Shown piece by piece: positions 19,048-28,875 of a stretch of 64,000 nucleotides of DNA (its first letter is position 1; the number at the start of each line of letters is the position of its first letter). The notes under the pieces are model-generated. The model ran no database searches and was not told the origin of the DNA. It worked only from the letters and a program-made list of their open reading frames with translations. The DNA is from Klebsiella planticola ATCC 33531. GTDB lineage: Bacteria > Pseudomonadota > Gammaproteobacteria > Enterobacterales > Enterobacteriaceae. Both the position numbers and the translations under genes were made by a program. The stretch spans positions 1-64,000 of the forward strand of contig NZ_JMPP01000004.1 in the NCBI RefSeq assembly GCF_000735435.1, read 5' to 3'.

Positions 19048-19785
19048 ATGAAAAACGTTGGCGACCTGATGAAGCGTCTGCAAAAAATGATGCCAGCCCA
19101 TGTCGAACCGGCGTTTAAAACCGGCGAAGAGCTGCTGGCCTGGCAAAAAGAGCAGGGCAAACTGCGTTCTGAAGCGCTGGAGCGCGAAAACCGCGCCATG
19201 AAAATGCAGCGGACGTTTAACCGCTCCGGCATCCGTCCGCTGCACCAGAACTGTTCGTTTGAAAACTACCGGGTCGAGTGCGAAGGCCAGATGAACGCGC
19301 TGTCCAGGGCACGCCAGTACGTTGAAGAGTTTGATGGCAACATCGCCAGTTTCATCTTTTCCGGCAAACCCGGCACCGGCAAAAACCATCTGGCTGCCGC
19401 CATTTGCAACGAGTTGCTGCTACGCGGGAAATCGGTATTGATCATCACCGTCGCTGATATTATGTCGGCGATGAAAGAGACGTTTGGCAATCGGGAAACC
19501 AGCGAAGAACAGCTCCTTAACGATCTGAGCAAGGTCGATCTGCTGGTGATCGATGAGATCGGGATGCAGACGGAGTCGCGCTACGAAAAAGTGATCATCA
19601 ATCAGATCGTCGATCGCCGATCCTCCTCAAAGCGCCCGACCGGGATGCTGACCAACAGCAATATGGACGAGATGAACAAGCTGCTCGGCGAGCGCGTCAT
19701 GGATCGTATGCGTCTTGGCAACAGCCTGTGGGTCATCTTCAACTGGGACAGCTATCGTCATCGGGTCACCGGCAAAGAGTATTGA
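19048..19785 (+). CDS. dnaC: DNA helicase loader DnaC
   Basis: The AAA+ loader opens the DnaB ring and places it on ssDNA at oriC and at restarted forks. The N-terminal DnaB-binding helix MKNVGDLMKRLQKMMP and the Walker A FSGKPGTGKNHLA (about 103-115) and Walker B LLVIDEIG are intact. Starting at MKNV gives 245 residues like E. coli and places AGAGGA 7 bases upstream; the in-frame ATG at 19042 has no room for an RBS. Confidence 0.96.
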   Translation: MKNVGDLMKRLQKMMPAHVEPAFKTGEELLAWQKEQGKLRSEALERENRAMKMQRTFNRSGIRPLHQNCSFENYRVECEGQMNALSRARQYVEEFDGNIASFIFSGKPGTGKNHLAAAICNELLLRGKSVLIITVADIMSAMKETFGNRETSEEQLLNDLSKVDLLVIDEIGMQTESRYEKVIINQIVDRRSSSKRPTGMLTNSNMDEMNKLLGERVMDRMRLGNSLWVIFNWDSYRHRVTGKEY

Positions 19786-19835
19786 GATATTTCCGAACCC
19801 TGCCGGGGTTATACTGCAGAAATGCTTAAGTAACC

Positions 19836-20345
19836 ATGATGAGTACACTGATGAAATCTGCAAAACTCTTATTCCGCACGACCTTGATTGCCGGCGTATT
19901 TTTTACCGCCGGCGCCCACGCGGCTTCCTGGCAGGACTCCCTCTCCAGCGCCGCCAGCCAGCTTAGCAGCCAGAGCGGCTCTCAGGAAAGCGGCGCCCTG
20001 TCGATGTCCTCGCTGACCAGCCTGCTGAACGGCGGCAATCAGTCCCTGACCGCCAGCAGCATGAACAATGCCGCCGGGATTATGTCCTACTGTGCCAAAC
20101 AAAAACTGGCCTCGGTCACCAACACGGAAAACGTCAAAAATCAGGTTCTGGATAAACTCGGCCTCAGCACGCCGGAAAAACAGAAAGAGGACACCAGCTA
20201 TCTGGAAGGGTTGCAGGGGCTTCTGAGCAATAATAGCGGTCAGCAGCTGAACCTCAACACGCTCGGCAGCAGCCCGCTGGCGGAGAAAGTAAAAACCAAA
20301 GCCTGCGATCTGGTCTTAAAACAGGGCGTTAACTTCCTATCCTGA
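19836..20345 (+). CDS. yjjA: DUF2501 periplasmic protein YjjA
   Basis: A 169-residue protein with a signal peptide (RTTLIAGVFFTAGAHAAS, cleavage near residue 30) and a low-complexity Ser/Gln/Leu-rich middle, followed by the conserved C-terminal part TPLAEKVKTKACDLVLKQG-like. It matches E. coli YjjA (DUF2501). Two adjacent ATGs (19836 and 19839) are possible starts. Function is unknown. It is about 50 bp downstream of dnaC. Confidence 0.9.
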   Translation: MMSTLMKSAKLLFRTTLIAGVFFTAGAHAASWQDSLSSAASQLSSQSGSQESGALSMSSLTSLLNGGNQSLTASSMNNAAGIMSYCAKQKLASVTNTENVKNQVLDKLGLSTPEKQKEDTSYLEGLQGLLSNNSGQQLNLNTLGSSPLAEKVKTKACDLVLKQGVNFLS

Positions 20346-20601
20346 TTTTTTTCACTGACGCCGCGTTTAATGCCTTAGCGCTGTTAACGCGGCCGCAGCC
20401 ATGATTTTCGTCATTCTTCAGCACACAATCCCGTGGTTGAGGGATGTGACCCCGATCAAAAATGACCATTTCTAAACCAATTCTGAACTACTGCACAGTT
20501 TCATGACTCTACAATTGCAGCCATATGGCACTGCAATTACAGTGTAGCGTGGAAAATAGTCTATCCTGCCAGCGGTCAACTGGCGCTAATGAGGATGAAT
20601 T

Positions 20602-22893
20602 GTGTCAGAGTTGTTATCCATCGCCTTGTTCCTCACCTCGGTGGTGATTTATGCCTTAAAAGCCGGTCGTAACACCTGGTGGTTTGCCGCCACGTTAACG
20701 GTGCTGGGGCTGTTTGTGGTTCTTAATATTACCCTCTATGCCAGCGACTACTTCACCGGGGACGGTATTAACGACGCGGTCCTCTATACGTTGACCAACA
20801 GCCTGACCGGGGCCGGCGTCAGTAAATATATTCTTCCCGGCGTCGGGCTGGTGGCGGCGCTGGTGACCGTATTCAGCGCGCTGGGATGGGTGTTGCGCCG
20901 TCGCCGCCATCATCCTCATCACTTTGGCTACAGCCTGCTGGCGCTGGTGCTGGCGCTGGCCTCCGTGGATGCCAGCCCGGCGTTTCGTCAAATCAGCGAA
21001 CTGGTCAAATCGCAGTCCCGCGACGGCGATCCCGATTTTATCGCCTATTACAAAGAGCCGGCGAAGAGCATTCCGAACCCGAAGCTGAACCTGGTGTATA
21101 TCTACGGGGAAAGCCTCGAACGCACCTATTTTGATAACGACGCCTTTCCCGACCTGACGCCCGAACTCGGCAAACTAAAAAACGAAGGACTCGATTTCAG
21201 CAACACCACCCAGCTTCCGGGTACCGATTACACCATCGCCGGCATGGTGGCTTCCCAGTGCGGCATTCCGCTGTTTGCGCCGTTTGAAGGCAACGCCTCC
21301 GCCTCGGTCTCCAGCTTCTTCCCGCAGAATATCTGCCTCGGCGACATTCTGAAAAACTCCGGCTATGAAAACTATTTCGTGCAGGGCGCCAACCTGCGTT
21401 TCGCCGGCAAAGATGTGTTCCTGAAATCCCACGGTTTTGACTACCTGTACGGCGCTGAAGAGCTGAAAAGCACGGTTGCCGACCCCGCTTACCGCAATGA
21501 CTGGGGCTTCTATGATGACACCGTTCTGGATGAAACCTGGAAAAAATTCGAAGAGCTTTCTCAATCCGGTAAACGCTTCTCGCTCTTTGCGCTGACGGTC
21601 GACACCCACCATCCGGACGGCTTTATCTCCCGCACCTGCCAGCGTAAAAGCTATGATATCGGCGGGAAAAAGAACCTCTCCTTTAGCGCGGTCACCTGTA
21701 GTCAGGAGCATATCGCGGCGTTGATTGAGAAAATCAAAGCCTCCCCGTATTTCAAAAATACGGTCATCGTGGTCTCTTCCGATCATCTGGCGATGAAAAA
21801 CACCGCCTGGGACTATCTCAACAAACAGGATCGCAGCAACCTGTTCTTTGTTCTGCGCGGCGACCAGCCGCAGCAGGAGACGCTGGCCGTGAAGCGCAAT
21901 ACCATGGACAACGGCGCCACGGTGCTGGACATCCTTGGCGGCGATAACTTTATCGGTCTGGGCCGCAGCAGCCTGTCCGGGCAATCGCTGTCCGGTATTT
22001 TCATGAATATGAAAGAGAAAGTGCTGGCATGGAAACCGGATATCATCCGCCTGTGGAACTTCCCGAAAGAGATGAAAGACTTCACCATCGACAGCCAAAA
22101 GAACACCGTCTCATTCTCCGGCAGCCATTTCCGCCTCCCCCTGCTGCTGCGGGTATCCGATAAACGCGTTGAGCCGCTGCCGGAGAGCGAATATTCCGCC
22201 CCGCTGCGCTTCCAGCTGGCCGATTTTGCCCCACGGGATAACTTCGTGTGGATCGATCGCTGCTACAAAATGGGCCAGCTGTGGTCCTCTGAACTGGCAC
22301 TCTCCACCGACTGGTGCGTTTCCCAGGGCCAGCTCGGCGGCGAACAGAAGGTGCAGCATGTTGATAAGCCCCGGTGGCAGGGAAAAACGGCGTTTAAAGA
22401 TACCGTTATCGATATGGAGCGCTACAAAGGCAACGTCGATACCCTGAAGATCGTCGATAACGATATTCGTTACAAAGCCGACAGCTTTGTCTTTAACGTT
22501 GCCGGCGCGCCGGAAGAGGTCAGGCAGTTCAGCGGAATTTCCCGCCCGGAATCGTGGGGCCGCTGGTCCAACGCCCAGCTCGGCAGCGAAGTGAAGATTG
22601 AATATAAAGAACCGCTACCGGAAAAATTCGATCTGGTGATTACCGCCAAAGCCTACGGGCCGAACGCCAATAAACCGATCCCGGTCCGCGTGGGCAACAG
22701 CGAACAGATCCTCACCCTGGCCAACGAGGTCTCCACCACCACGCTACATTTCGACAACCCGTCGCGCAGCGATACGTTGATTATCGTCCCGCCGGATCCG
22801 CAGTCCACCAACGAAGGGAATATCCTTGGCCACGCGCCGCGTCAGCTGGGAATCGGCATGGTGGATCTTAAAGTGGTAAAAAGCGACGGTTAA
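20602..22893 (+). CDS. opgB: phosphoglycerol transferase OpgB (MdoB)
   Basis: OpgB transfers phosphoglycerol from phosphatidylglycerol to periplasmic glucans. The protein has 763 residues, as in E. coli: four N-terminal transmembrane segments (residues 5-100), then a periplasmic sulfatase/alkaline-phosphatase-fold domain with the metal and nucleophile motif [12 protein letters not shown] (about 164-175), VDTHHPDGF and SSDHLAM. The start is GTG at 20602 with GAGGA upstream. A hairpin ends the transcript. Confidence 0.96.
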   Translation: MSELLSIALFLTSVVIYALKAGRNTWWFAATLTVLGLFVVLNITLYASDYFTGDGINDAVLYTLTNSLTGAGVSKYILPGVGLVAALVTVFSALGWVLRRRRHHPHHFGYSLLALVLALASVDASPAFRQISELVKSQSRDGDPDFIAYYKEPAKSIPNPKLNLVYIYGESLERTYFDNDAFPDLTPELGKLKNEGLDFSNTTQLPGTDYTIAGMVASQCGIPLFAPFEGNASASVSSFFPQNICLGDILKNSGYENYFVQGANLRFAGKDVFLKSHGFDYLYGAEELKSTVADPAYRNDWGFYDDTVLDETWKKFEELSQSGKRFSLFALTVDTHHPDGFISRTCQRKSYDIGGKKNLSFSAVTCSQEHIAALIEKIKASPYFKNTVIVVSSDHLAMKNTAWDYLNKQDRSNLFFVLRGDQPQQETLAVKRNTMDNGATVLDILGGDNFIGLGRSSLSGQSLSGIFMNMKEKVLAWKPDIIRLWNFPKEMKDFTIDSQKNTVSFSGSHFRLPLLLRVSDKRVEPLPESEYSAPLRFQLADFAPRDNFVWIDRCYKMGQLWSSELALSTDWCVSQGQLGGEQKVQHVDKPRWQGKTAFKDTVIDMERYKGNVDTLKIVDNDIRYKADSFVFNVAGAPEEVRQFSGISRPESWGRWSNAQLGSEVKIEYKEPLPEKFDLVITAKAYGPNANKPIPVRVGNSEQILTLANEVSTTTLHFDNPSRSDTLIIVPPDPQSTNEGNILGHAPRQLGIGMVDLKVVKSDG

Positions 22894-22899
22894 CTCTGC

Positions 22900-22928
22900 C
22901 GCCCCGGCTCATGACCTGAACCGGGGCG
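22900..22928. terminator. hairpin between opgB and GNAT gene
   Basis: An 8-bp stem (CGCCCCGG / CCGGGGCG) with a 13-nt loop lies between two convergent genes. No strong T tract follows, so efficiency is uncertain. Confidence 0.5.
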
Positions 22929-22952
22929 CATTCGCTAGCATTCGGCAGGCGG

Positions 22953-23771
22953 TTACCCGCTGAACTCCACGCACATCTCATACTGCTTTAGCGCCAGGGT
23001 CGCATACCCCGCCGCGCTAAACAGCGGCGTAAATGATTCGGGAATGATCACCGAAGTACTCAGGCCGGGGAACTGCCGGGCCAACGCCCTCAGCATCTCA
23101 TGCGCCAGTCCGCGGCCGCGAACGGAGGGCTCAACCCACAAAAACTGTAGCTGCGGCGTGGAGGTTAAGGTTGCCAGCACCGCAAAAGCCTGCTGATTCA
23201 GAGTGAGCGTCCGGCATGGCAGCGTAGCGAAGGTAAACGGGTCCATCAGCCACGGCAGACGACCATTGATCTCCGCTCCGGCTCTGCGCAGCAGAGGGAG
23301 CACATCGCCCTCTTCCAGCACCGCTGCCGCGGCATCCTCTGCCCGGGTACTGACAAATCCGCATAGCCCATGATGTACAACAAAGCCTAACGACTGGTAC
23401 AGCGCCACCGCCGCATAGTTTTCGCGGATCACCTCCAGCCACATCCGCCGCACGCCCTGCTCGCGTAGCGAGGTCATGAGCGGTGTCATCAGCCGACGGC
23501 CCATGCCTTTTCCACGCCAGGCCGGACGCACCGCAAAGGCCGCCAGCCTCGCCTCATCGCCGCGCCGGGCCACGATGGCGATTGCCGCCGGCGTCTCGCC
23601 ATCCAGCCAGACGCAGGAATCAAGCAGGCTCAGCCCCTCAGAGCTGAAGCGCTGAACGAACACCGCCAGCGGCAGCGAAACCGGCACCAGGTAATCTTCA
23701 AAACAGTCGCTGAGGATCGTCGTGAGTTGCGCAACGCTGAACTGGGTAGCGGAAACGGCGGTAAGCTCCAT
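22953..23771 (-). CDS. tandem-GNAT acetyltransferase
   Basis: A 272-residue protein with two GNAT units. The first (about 1-145) has the acetyl-CoA loop VRPAWRGKGMGRRLM and the terminal block AVALYQSLGFVVHHG. The second (about 150-270) is shorter, with LWVEPSVRGRGLAHEML. I cannot name a substrate. The start has GGGAG seven bases upstream. It is divergent from another GNAT gene with only 32 bp between start codons, so both promoters must reach into the opposite coding region. Confidence 0.85.
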   Translation of the reverse strand: MELTAVSATQFSVAQLTTILSDCFEDYLVPVSLPLAVFVQRFSSEGLSLLDSCVWLDGETPAAIAIVARRGDEARLAAFAVRPAWRGKGMGRRLMTPLMTSLREQGVRRMWLEVIRENYAAVALYQSLGFVVHHGLCGFVSTRAEDAAAAVLEEGDVLPLLRRAGAEINGRLPWLMDPFTFATLPCRTLTLNQQAFAVLATLTSTPQLQFLWVEPSVRGRGLAHEMLRALARQFPGLSTSVIIPESFTPLFSAAGYATLALKQYEMCVEFSG

Positions 23772-23803
23772 ACATTTCTCCCGGAGGCTGCTATGATGAG
23801 GTG

Positions 23804-24337
23804 ATGAAAACTAACACTATAACTGCCGCCGCGACGTTACGCCTGACTCAAGAGCGCGACATACCTCTCCTGCCCGCAATTGAGCGCTCGGCGGCCCAGT
23901 CTTTTCGCCAGATCCCGGCGCTAGCCTGGCTGGCGGAAAGCGAAGTAATAAGCCCCGAGCGCCACCGGCTGTTCCTTGAAACTGACCATAGCCTGCTGGC
24001 CGTGGCCGATGAACAACCGATAGGCTTCCTGCTGAGCGAACCGCTGGATGATGCGCTGTTTATCGTCGAGATCGCCGTTCATCAGGCGTGGCAGGGACGA
24101 GGCATTGGCCGCATGATGCTGGAGCAGGTCATTAAGACCGCCCGGCAGGCGGCATATCCGGCGGTCACGCTCACCACCTTCCGCGACGTGCCATGGAACG
24201 CGCCGTTTTACACGCGTCTGGGATTTTCAATGCTGAGCGAGCTAAGGCTGCCGGCGGGACTGGCGGCGAAAAGGGAGCTGGAAACGGAACACGGTCTGCC
24301 GCCGGAAACGCGCTGCGCCATGCGCCTGACGCTGTAA
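23804..24337 (+). CDS. GNAT-family N-acetyltransferase
   Basis: A 177-residue single-domain GNAT protein. The acetyl-CoA loop is VHQAWQGRGIGRMML (about 93-107) and the C-terminal motif NAPFYTRLGFSML is typical. The substrate is unknown. The strong GGAGG lies 16 bases upstream of this ATG and drives instead a three-codon ORF (ATG ATG AGG TGA) whose stop overlaps this start as TGATG, which points to reinitiation. GTG at 23801 is the alternative start. Confidence 0.85.
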   Translation: MKTNTITAAATLRLTQERDIPLLPAIERSAAQSFRQIPALAWLAESEVISPERHRLFLETDHSLLAVADEQPIGFLLSEPLDDALFIVEIAVHQAWQGRGIGRMMLEQVIKTARQAAYPAVTLTTFRDVPWNAPFYTRLGFSMLSELRLPAGLAAKRELETEHGLPPETRCAMRLTL

Positions 24338-24617
24338 GCCGTTTCCGGTCAGGGCTGCGATATGCAGATCGGCGGCATGGTGGTGTTTGGCACCGCCATC
24401 CGTGTCTGACCTTCGACAAGGGCCCCCCCTGCGGCCGGTGGCTGACGAGCCCCCTGCCCGAGGAGCTGGACACCTTGTTCTGATGACGTTCCCGGATAGC
24501 GGCTGACGCCTTATCTGGCTGCCAGAAAACCCATTCTCCCGTCGCCAGGCATCGCGCCACCGGGGAAACCACCGCCCTCCCGTTGCCCGGGCCCCGACAA
24601 ATCCGCAGGCGGCTCAA

Positions 24618-25628
24618 CTACTCGCTCAACGCGGAAATCTCATCAAATAACGAACGGCTAATGGTGACGCCCTGGCGTTCACTCTCCTGACGGCAGAGAT
24701 AGCGCCGTTCGCCCGGGAGTCTCGCCCCTTGCGCCTGCATGCTGTTAAACAGCGTCTCCGCGCGAGCCAGATGCGCATCAGCCTCCGCGCCGAGGAACCG
24801 CTGCGGATCCAGCGCCAGAATCAGCTCTCCGCCATAGGGTAGCCCGCCCGCGCCACCGTCCCACGCCAGCGATTCCGCGCTGGTCATATCGCCAATCAGC
24901 GGCCCGGCAAGCAGCTCGACCATCGCCGCCAGCGCTGAGCCTTTGTAGCCGCCAAAGGTCAGCATCGCCCCGGCCAGCACCTCTCCGGCGTCCGTGGTGG
25001 GCTGACCCTGGCTATCAATCCCCCATCCTTCCGGCAACGCTTTCCCGGCACGTTGATGCAACTGAATCTCGCCGCGCGCCGCCACGCTGGTGGCCATATC
25101 AAAAATAAACGGCGGCTTATCTCCCCGCGGCCAGCCAAAGGCGACGGGATTGGTGCCAAACAGCGGCAGGCTGCCGCCCGCAGGCGCCACCCATGCATGG
25201 CCCGGCGTACAGGCCAGTCCGACCAGGCCGGCATCCGTTAACGGTTCAATATCGGCAAACAGCGCCGAAAAATGCACGCAGCGGTTGATGGCCAGCGCGG
25301 CGATACCGCTGCGGCGCGCCTTCTCCACCAGCAGCGGCAACGCCCGCTCAAACGCCAGCAGCGAAAACGCGCCGCCAGCATCGACGCGAACAATCCCCGG
25401 CGCCCGGTCGTCAATCTGCGGCCCGGCATCCGGGGAGACTTTACCTTTACGCAGGGTGTCAACGATTCCCAACAGCCGCCACAGGCCGTGGGAAGCGCAG
25501 CCATCGCGCTCCCCACCGGTGACGTTGCGCGCTACCGCCGCCGCGTGATCCTCGTTGAATCCGTTAGCGCTCAGCGCCCGCATCGCCAGCGCATAAGCTT
25601 CGGGTAACGACAGGGTTACCGTTTCCAT
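24618..25628 (-). CDS. Ldh-family NAD(P)H oxidoreductase, probable pyrroline/piperideine-2-carboxylate reductase
   Basis: A 336-residue member of the malate/L-lactate/ureidoglycolate dehydrogenase family (not the Rossmann type). Typical motifs are ASHGLWRL near residue 45, FGTNPVAFGWPRGDKPPFIFDMATS (about 157-181) and FGGYKGSALAAMVELLAG. It is the last gene of the leftward hydroxyproline operon, 11 bp after the permease gene. Family members in such loci reduce delta1-pyrroline-2-carboxylate or delta1-piperideine-2-carboxylate to L-proline or L-pipecolate (DpkA-like); that role is inferred from context. Confidence 0.82.
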   Translation of the reverse strand: METVTLSLPEAYALAMRALSANGFNEDHAAAVARNVTGGERDGCASHGLWRLLGIVDTLRKGKVSPDAGPQIDDRAPGIVRVDAGGAFSLLAFERALPLLVEKARRSGIAALAINRCVHFSALFADIEPLTDAGLVGLACTPGHAWVAPAGGSLPLFGTNPVAFGWPRGDKPPFIFDMATSVAARGEIQLHQRAGKALPEGWGIDSQGQPTTDAGEVLAGAMLTFGGYKGSALAAMVELLAGPLIGDMTSAESLAWDGGAGGLPYGGELILALDPQRFLGAEADAHLARAETLFNSMQAQGARLPGERRYLCRQESERQGVTISRSLFDEISALSE

Positions 25629-25639
25629 GACCTTCTCCT

Positions 25640-27241
25640 CTACTCTTCTTCGTCTCCGCTAAAATTAGCCTGGGGGAGACAGCTGCGCGCGCCCCAGTAA
25701 TAAATTGCCAGCGACATCACCGCGACCAGCACCGTATCCCAGGGGTGAGGTATCTCATTAGTACCACCAAAACTGCCCAGCCAGGAAAAAAGCATGATCA
25801 GCGCATAGAAGACGATCAGCCACAGCGAGGATTTCACCTGTTGCGCCAGGCTGACGGTATGTACCGGCACTTTGCCTTTGCACAGGATGTAGACCACAAA
25901 CATGACGATTTGCAGCCCCAGCAGCCAGGAGAGCGTGGTCCAGCCGGACCAGTACACGATCAGCGCGGAGATCATGAACGACACCGGCCCAATAATCGCG
26001 AACGCCCGCACGCGGAAGGGACGCGGCAGATCCGGCGCGTTACGGCGCAGCCCTGCGGCGGTCACCGGCGCGATCGCATAGCTCAACACCAGCGCGGCAG
26101 AGACCACGCTGATCAGCTGCTCCCAGGAGGGGAACGGCAGCGTCCAGAAGATGGACAGACCGAAGGTCAACCACAGCGCCGGACGCGGAATGCCGGACTC
26201 TTTATCAATGTGGGTAAAGGCTTTAAAGAAGGTTCCGGCTTTCGCCCAGCCGTAGATAACGCGCGGCGTCGCGTTCATGTAAATATTGCCGGTACCACTC
26301 GGGGAGATGATCGCATCGCTAATCACCATAAAGGCCAGCCAGCCCATACCGAGGGTGATAGCGATATCGCGATACGGCAGCGAGAACTGTTTACTCACTT
26401 CCGCCCAGCCGCCGCTTAACATTTCCGTCGGAATACTGCCGAGAAACGCCAGCTGCAGCAGCACGTAGATAATGGTCGACAGCACCACCGACAGAATCAG
26501 CGCCACCGGAATCGTACGCTGCGGATGCTGAACCTCGCTGGCGACGGAAATAATCGGCGTCAGGCCCAGATAGGCAAAGATAATCCCGCCGGCGCTGATC
26601 GCCGCTTCTACTCCGGACATACCGAACGGCGCAATCCCCTGAGTATGCAGGTTTTCCGGCTTAAAGAAGGTGAACAGGGTAATCACCACCAGCAGCGGCA
26701 CCAGGAACTTGAGCACGCTGATAAAGTTATTCGAGCGGGCAAAGGTTTTGACGCTGTAGTAGTTAAGAGCAAAGAAAAAGCACAGCAGCAGGAACTGCAC
26801 CACCCAGCCCAGCAGGGTCGGCGAGCTGGATCCCGGCTGGGTCAGCGCCGGGAACCAGGCGGCGGCATACTGACGGGCGGCGACAATTTCGATAGAAATG
26901 AGGCTTGAGAAGGCAATCAGCGTAATAAAACCCAGCAGATACCCCATCAGCTCACCGTGCGAAAAGACCGGATAACGAATAATCCCCCCGGCGCGCGGCA
27001 GCGCCGCCCCCAGTTCGCAGTAAACGATACCCAGCAGCAAAACCGCAAAGCCGCCGATCACCCAGGAAGCGATCCCGGCAGGCCCGGCAATCGACGCGAC
27101 GTGGCTGGCGGCAAAGAGCCAGCCGGAACCAAAAATCGCCCCCAGGCCAATAAACGTCAGATCGGTTAAGGTCAGCTGCTTTTTAAACTTACCCGACTCA
27201 GCAACGCGGGTTTGACTGTTATGCGTAGTGTGAATAGTCAT
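25640..27241 (-). CDS. APC-family amino-acid permease, probable hydroxyproline transporter
   Basis: A 533-residue integral membrane protein with about 14 hydrophobic segments. The N-terminal region LTDLTFIGLGAIFGSGWLFA is the substrate-contacting unwound helix 1 region of APC transporters, and the NPR-like NATPRVIYGWA block follows in the middle. It sits inside the hydroxyproline operon (15 bp after the semialdehyde dehydrogenase gene), so uptake of trans-4-hydroxy-L-proline or a related imino acid is the likely role. Confidence 0.85.
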   Translation of the reverse strand: MTIHTTHNSQTRVAESGKFKKQLTLTDLTFIGLGAIFGSGWLFAASHVASIAGPAGIASWVIGGFAVLLLGIVYCELGAALPRAGGIIRYPVFSHGELMGYLLGFITLIAFSSLISIEIVAARQYAAAWFPALTQPGSSSPTLLGWVVQFLLLCFFFALNYYSVKTFARSNNFISVLKFLVPLLVVITLFTFFKPENLHTQGIAPFGMSGVEAAISAGGIIFAYLGLTPIISVASEVQHPQRTIPVALILSVVLSTIIYVLLQLAFLGSIPTEMLSGGWAEVSKQFSLPYRDIAITLGMGWLAFMVISDAIISPSGTGNIYMNATPRVIYGWAKAGTFFKAFTHIDKESGIPRPALWLTFGLSIFWTLPFPSWEQLISVVSAALVLSYAIAPVTAAGLRRNAPDLPRPFRVRAFAIIGPVSFMISALIVYWSGWTTLSWLLGLQIVMFVVYILCKGKVPVHTVSLAQQVKSSLWLIVFYALIMLFSWLGSFGGTNEIPHPWDTVLVAVMSLAIYYWGARSCLPQANFSGDEEE

Positions 27242-27256
27242 CGTGATGCCCTTCCG

Positions 27257-28861
27257 TCAACATGAGGGGGAAATCGCTTCCCGGGTCCACTGGCCGTTCA
27301 CCAGGCGCAGCAGGTTCAAAGGGTTAGCATCCTGCAAGGCCGGCGGCAGCAACGCGGCAGGGGCGTTCTGCAGGCAAACCGGCCGCAGAAAACGTTCGAT
27401 CGCCCGGGTCCCTACCGATGTGCCGCGCGCGTCGGTGGTGGCCGGCCAGGGGCCGCCGTGCACCATCGCATCGCACACTTCCACGCCGGTGGGATAGCCG
27501 TTAAACAGCACCCGCCCGGCTTTATCGCTGAGCAGCGGCAGCAGACGCGTCGCCAGGGGACGATCGTCCGCATCGGCATGCAGCGTCGCCGTCAACTGCC
27601 CCTGCAGCGTACTCACCAGCGCCATCATCTGCGCCTCGTCCGCCACTTCCACCAGCACCGACAGCGGGCCAAACACCTCGGTTTGCAGCACGCTATCCGG
27701 TGCCATGAACGCCTCCGCCGTCGCCAGGTACAACAACGCCTGCGCCCGCCGGCCGCCGGCCGCTTCACCGCTGGCCAGCCGCTGCACACCCGGACAGGCG
27801 TCGAGCGTCTCGACACCGGCGCGATAGTGGTGCAGGGTCGGCGCGTTGAGCAGAACCTGAGCGGGCGCGGCCTGAACCTGTTCACATAACGCGGCTTTAA
27901 AGCGCGCCAGCCCTTCGCCCTTGAGCGCCAGAATCAGGCCCGGGCGGGTGCAAAATTGCCCGCCGCCAAGGGTAAACGACGCCACCAGATCTTTGGCCAG
28001 CGACGCCGCACGCGCGGCGAGCGCCTGGGGCAGAATAATCAGCGGATTAATCGCCGACATTTCCGCAAACAGCGGGATTGGCTGCGGGCGCTGCTGCGCC
28101 AGCTGGAGTAGCGCTTTTCCTCCCGTCAGCGAGCCGGTGAATCCCACCGCCTGAATCGCCGGATGACGCACCAGTTCGGCACCGATATCGGTACCAAAAA
28201 TCATGTTGAACACTCCGCCGGGCAAGGCGCATTTCTCCACCGCCCGCACGATGGCCTGCGCCGTCTGCTCTGCGGTTGCCATATGCCCGGGATGAGCCTT
28301 AACCACCACCGGGCAACCGGCCGCCAGCGCCGAGGCGGTATCGCCGCCGGCGGTAGAGAAGGCCAGCGGAAAGTTGCTGGCGCCGAATACCGCAACCGGG
28401 CCAAGCGCCACCTGGTACTGGCGCAGATCCGCTCGCGGTAAGGGTTGACGCGTCGGCAGCGCCGTATCAATGCGCGCCCCCAGAACATCGCCGCGCCGCA
28501 GCAGACCGGCAAACATTCGCAGCTGACCGCTGGTGCGCGCCCGTTCGCCCTGTAAACGCGCCAGCGGCAGTGCGGTCTCAGCATGGGCAATGGCAAAAAA
28601 GGTCTCGCCCAGCCGGTCCAGTTCATCGGCAATGGTCTCCAGAAAGCGCGCGCGCGTCTCTGGCGAGGTTTCGCAATAGGCGGCAAAAGCCTGCGCCGCC
28701 GCCTGCGCCGCCAGTGCGGCCTCCTCCCGGGAGGCCGGATAAAAACGGTGGCCGGTGGCATCGCCATCCGCAGCCTTCAGGCTGAGGAGCGTGGCTTCGC
28801 CGCTGGCGACGCGACGCCCGGCGATAAACTGCCGACCCGCCGTCATTTCTGTTTCGCTCAT
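27257..28861 (-). CDS. 2-oxoglutarate semialdehyde dehydrogenase (aldehyde dehydrogenase)
   Basis: A 534-residue aldehyde dehydrogenase of the NADP-dependent KGSADH type. The general base is Glu267 (FAEMSA) and the nucleophile Cys304 (GGQFCTRPG). It oxidises 2,5-dioxopentanoate to 2-oxoglutarate, the last step of hydroxyproline catabolism. The start MSETEMTAGR has GGGGAG upstream and sits 14 bp after the deaminase stop; the 56-codon upstream extension is a shadow of that gene. Equivalent to Pseudomonas LhpG / HypE by role. Confidence 0.88.
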   Translation of the reverse strand: MSETEMTAGRQFIAGRRVASGEATLLSLKAADGDATGHRFYPASREEAALAAQAAAQAFAAYCETSPETRARFLETIADELDRLGETFFAIAHAETALPLARLQGERARTSGQLRMFAGLLRRGDVLGARIDTALPTRQPLPRADLRQYQVALGPVAVFGASNFPLAFSTAGGDTASALAAGCPVVVKAHPGHMATAEQTAQAIVRAVEKCALPGGVFNMIFGTDIGAELVRHPAIQAVGFTGSLTGGKALLQLAQQRPQPIPLFAEMSAINPLIILPQALAARAASLAKDLVASFTLGGGQFCTRPGLILALKGEGLARFKAALCEQVQAAPAQVLLNAPTLHHYRAGVETLDACPGVQRLASGEAAGGRRAQALLYLATAEAFMAPDSVLQTEVFGPLSVLVEVADEAQMMALVSTLQGQLTATLHADADDRPLATRLLPLLSDKAGRVLFNGYPTGVEVCDAMVHGGPWPATTDARGTSVGTRAIERFLRPVCLQNAPAALLPPALQDANPLNLLRLVNGQWTREAISPSC

Positions 28862-28875
28862 CGTCGCTCCCCGCC

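Noticed and set aside
21175-22098. A 307-codon open frame opposite opgB
   Set aside because: Shadow of a certain gene; no RBS or family pattern.
24193-24483. A 96-codon frame overlapping the end of a GNAT gene
   Set aside because: Starts inside a certain gene in another frame and has no RBS.
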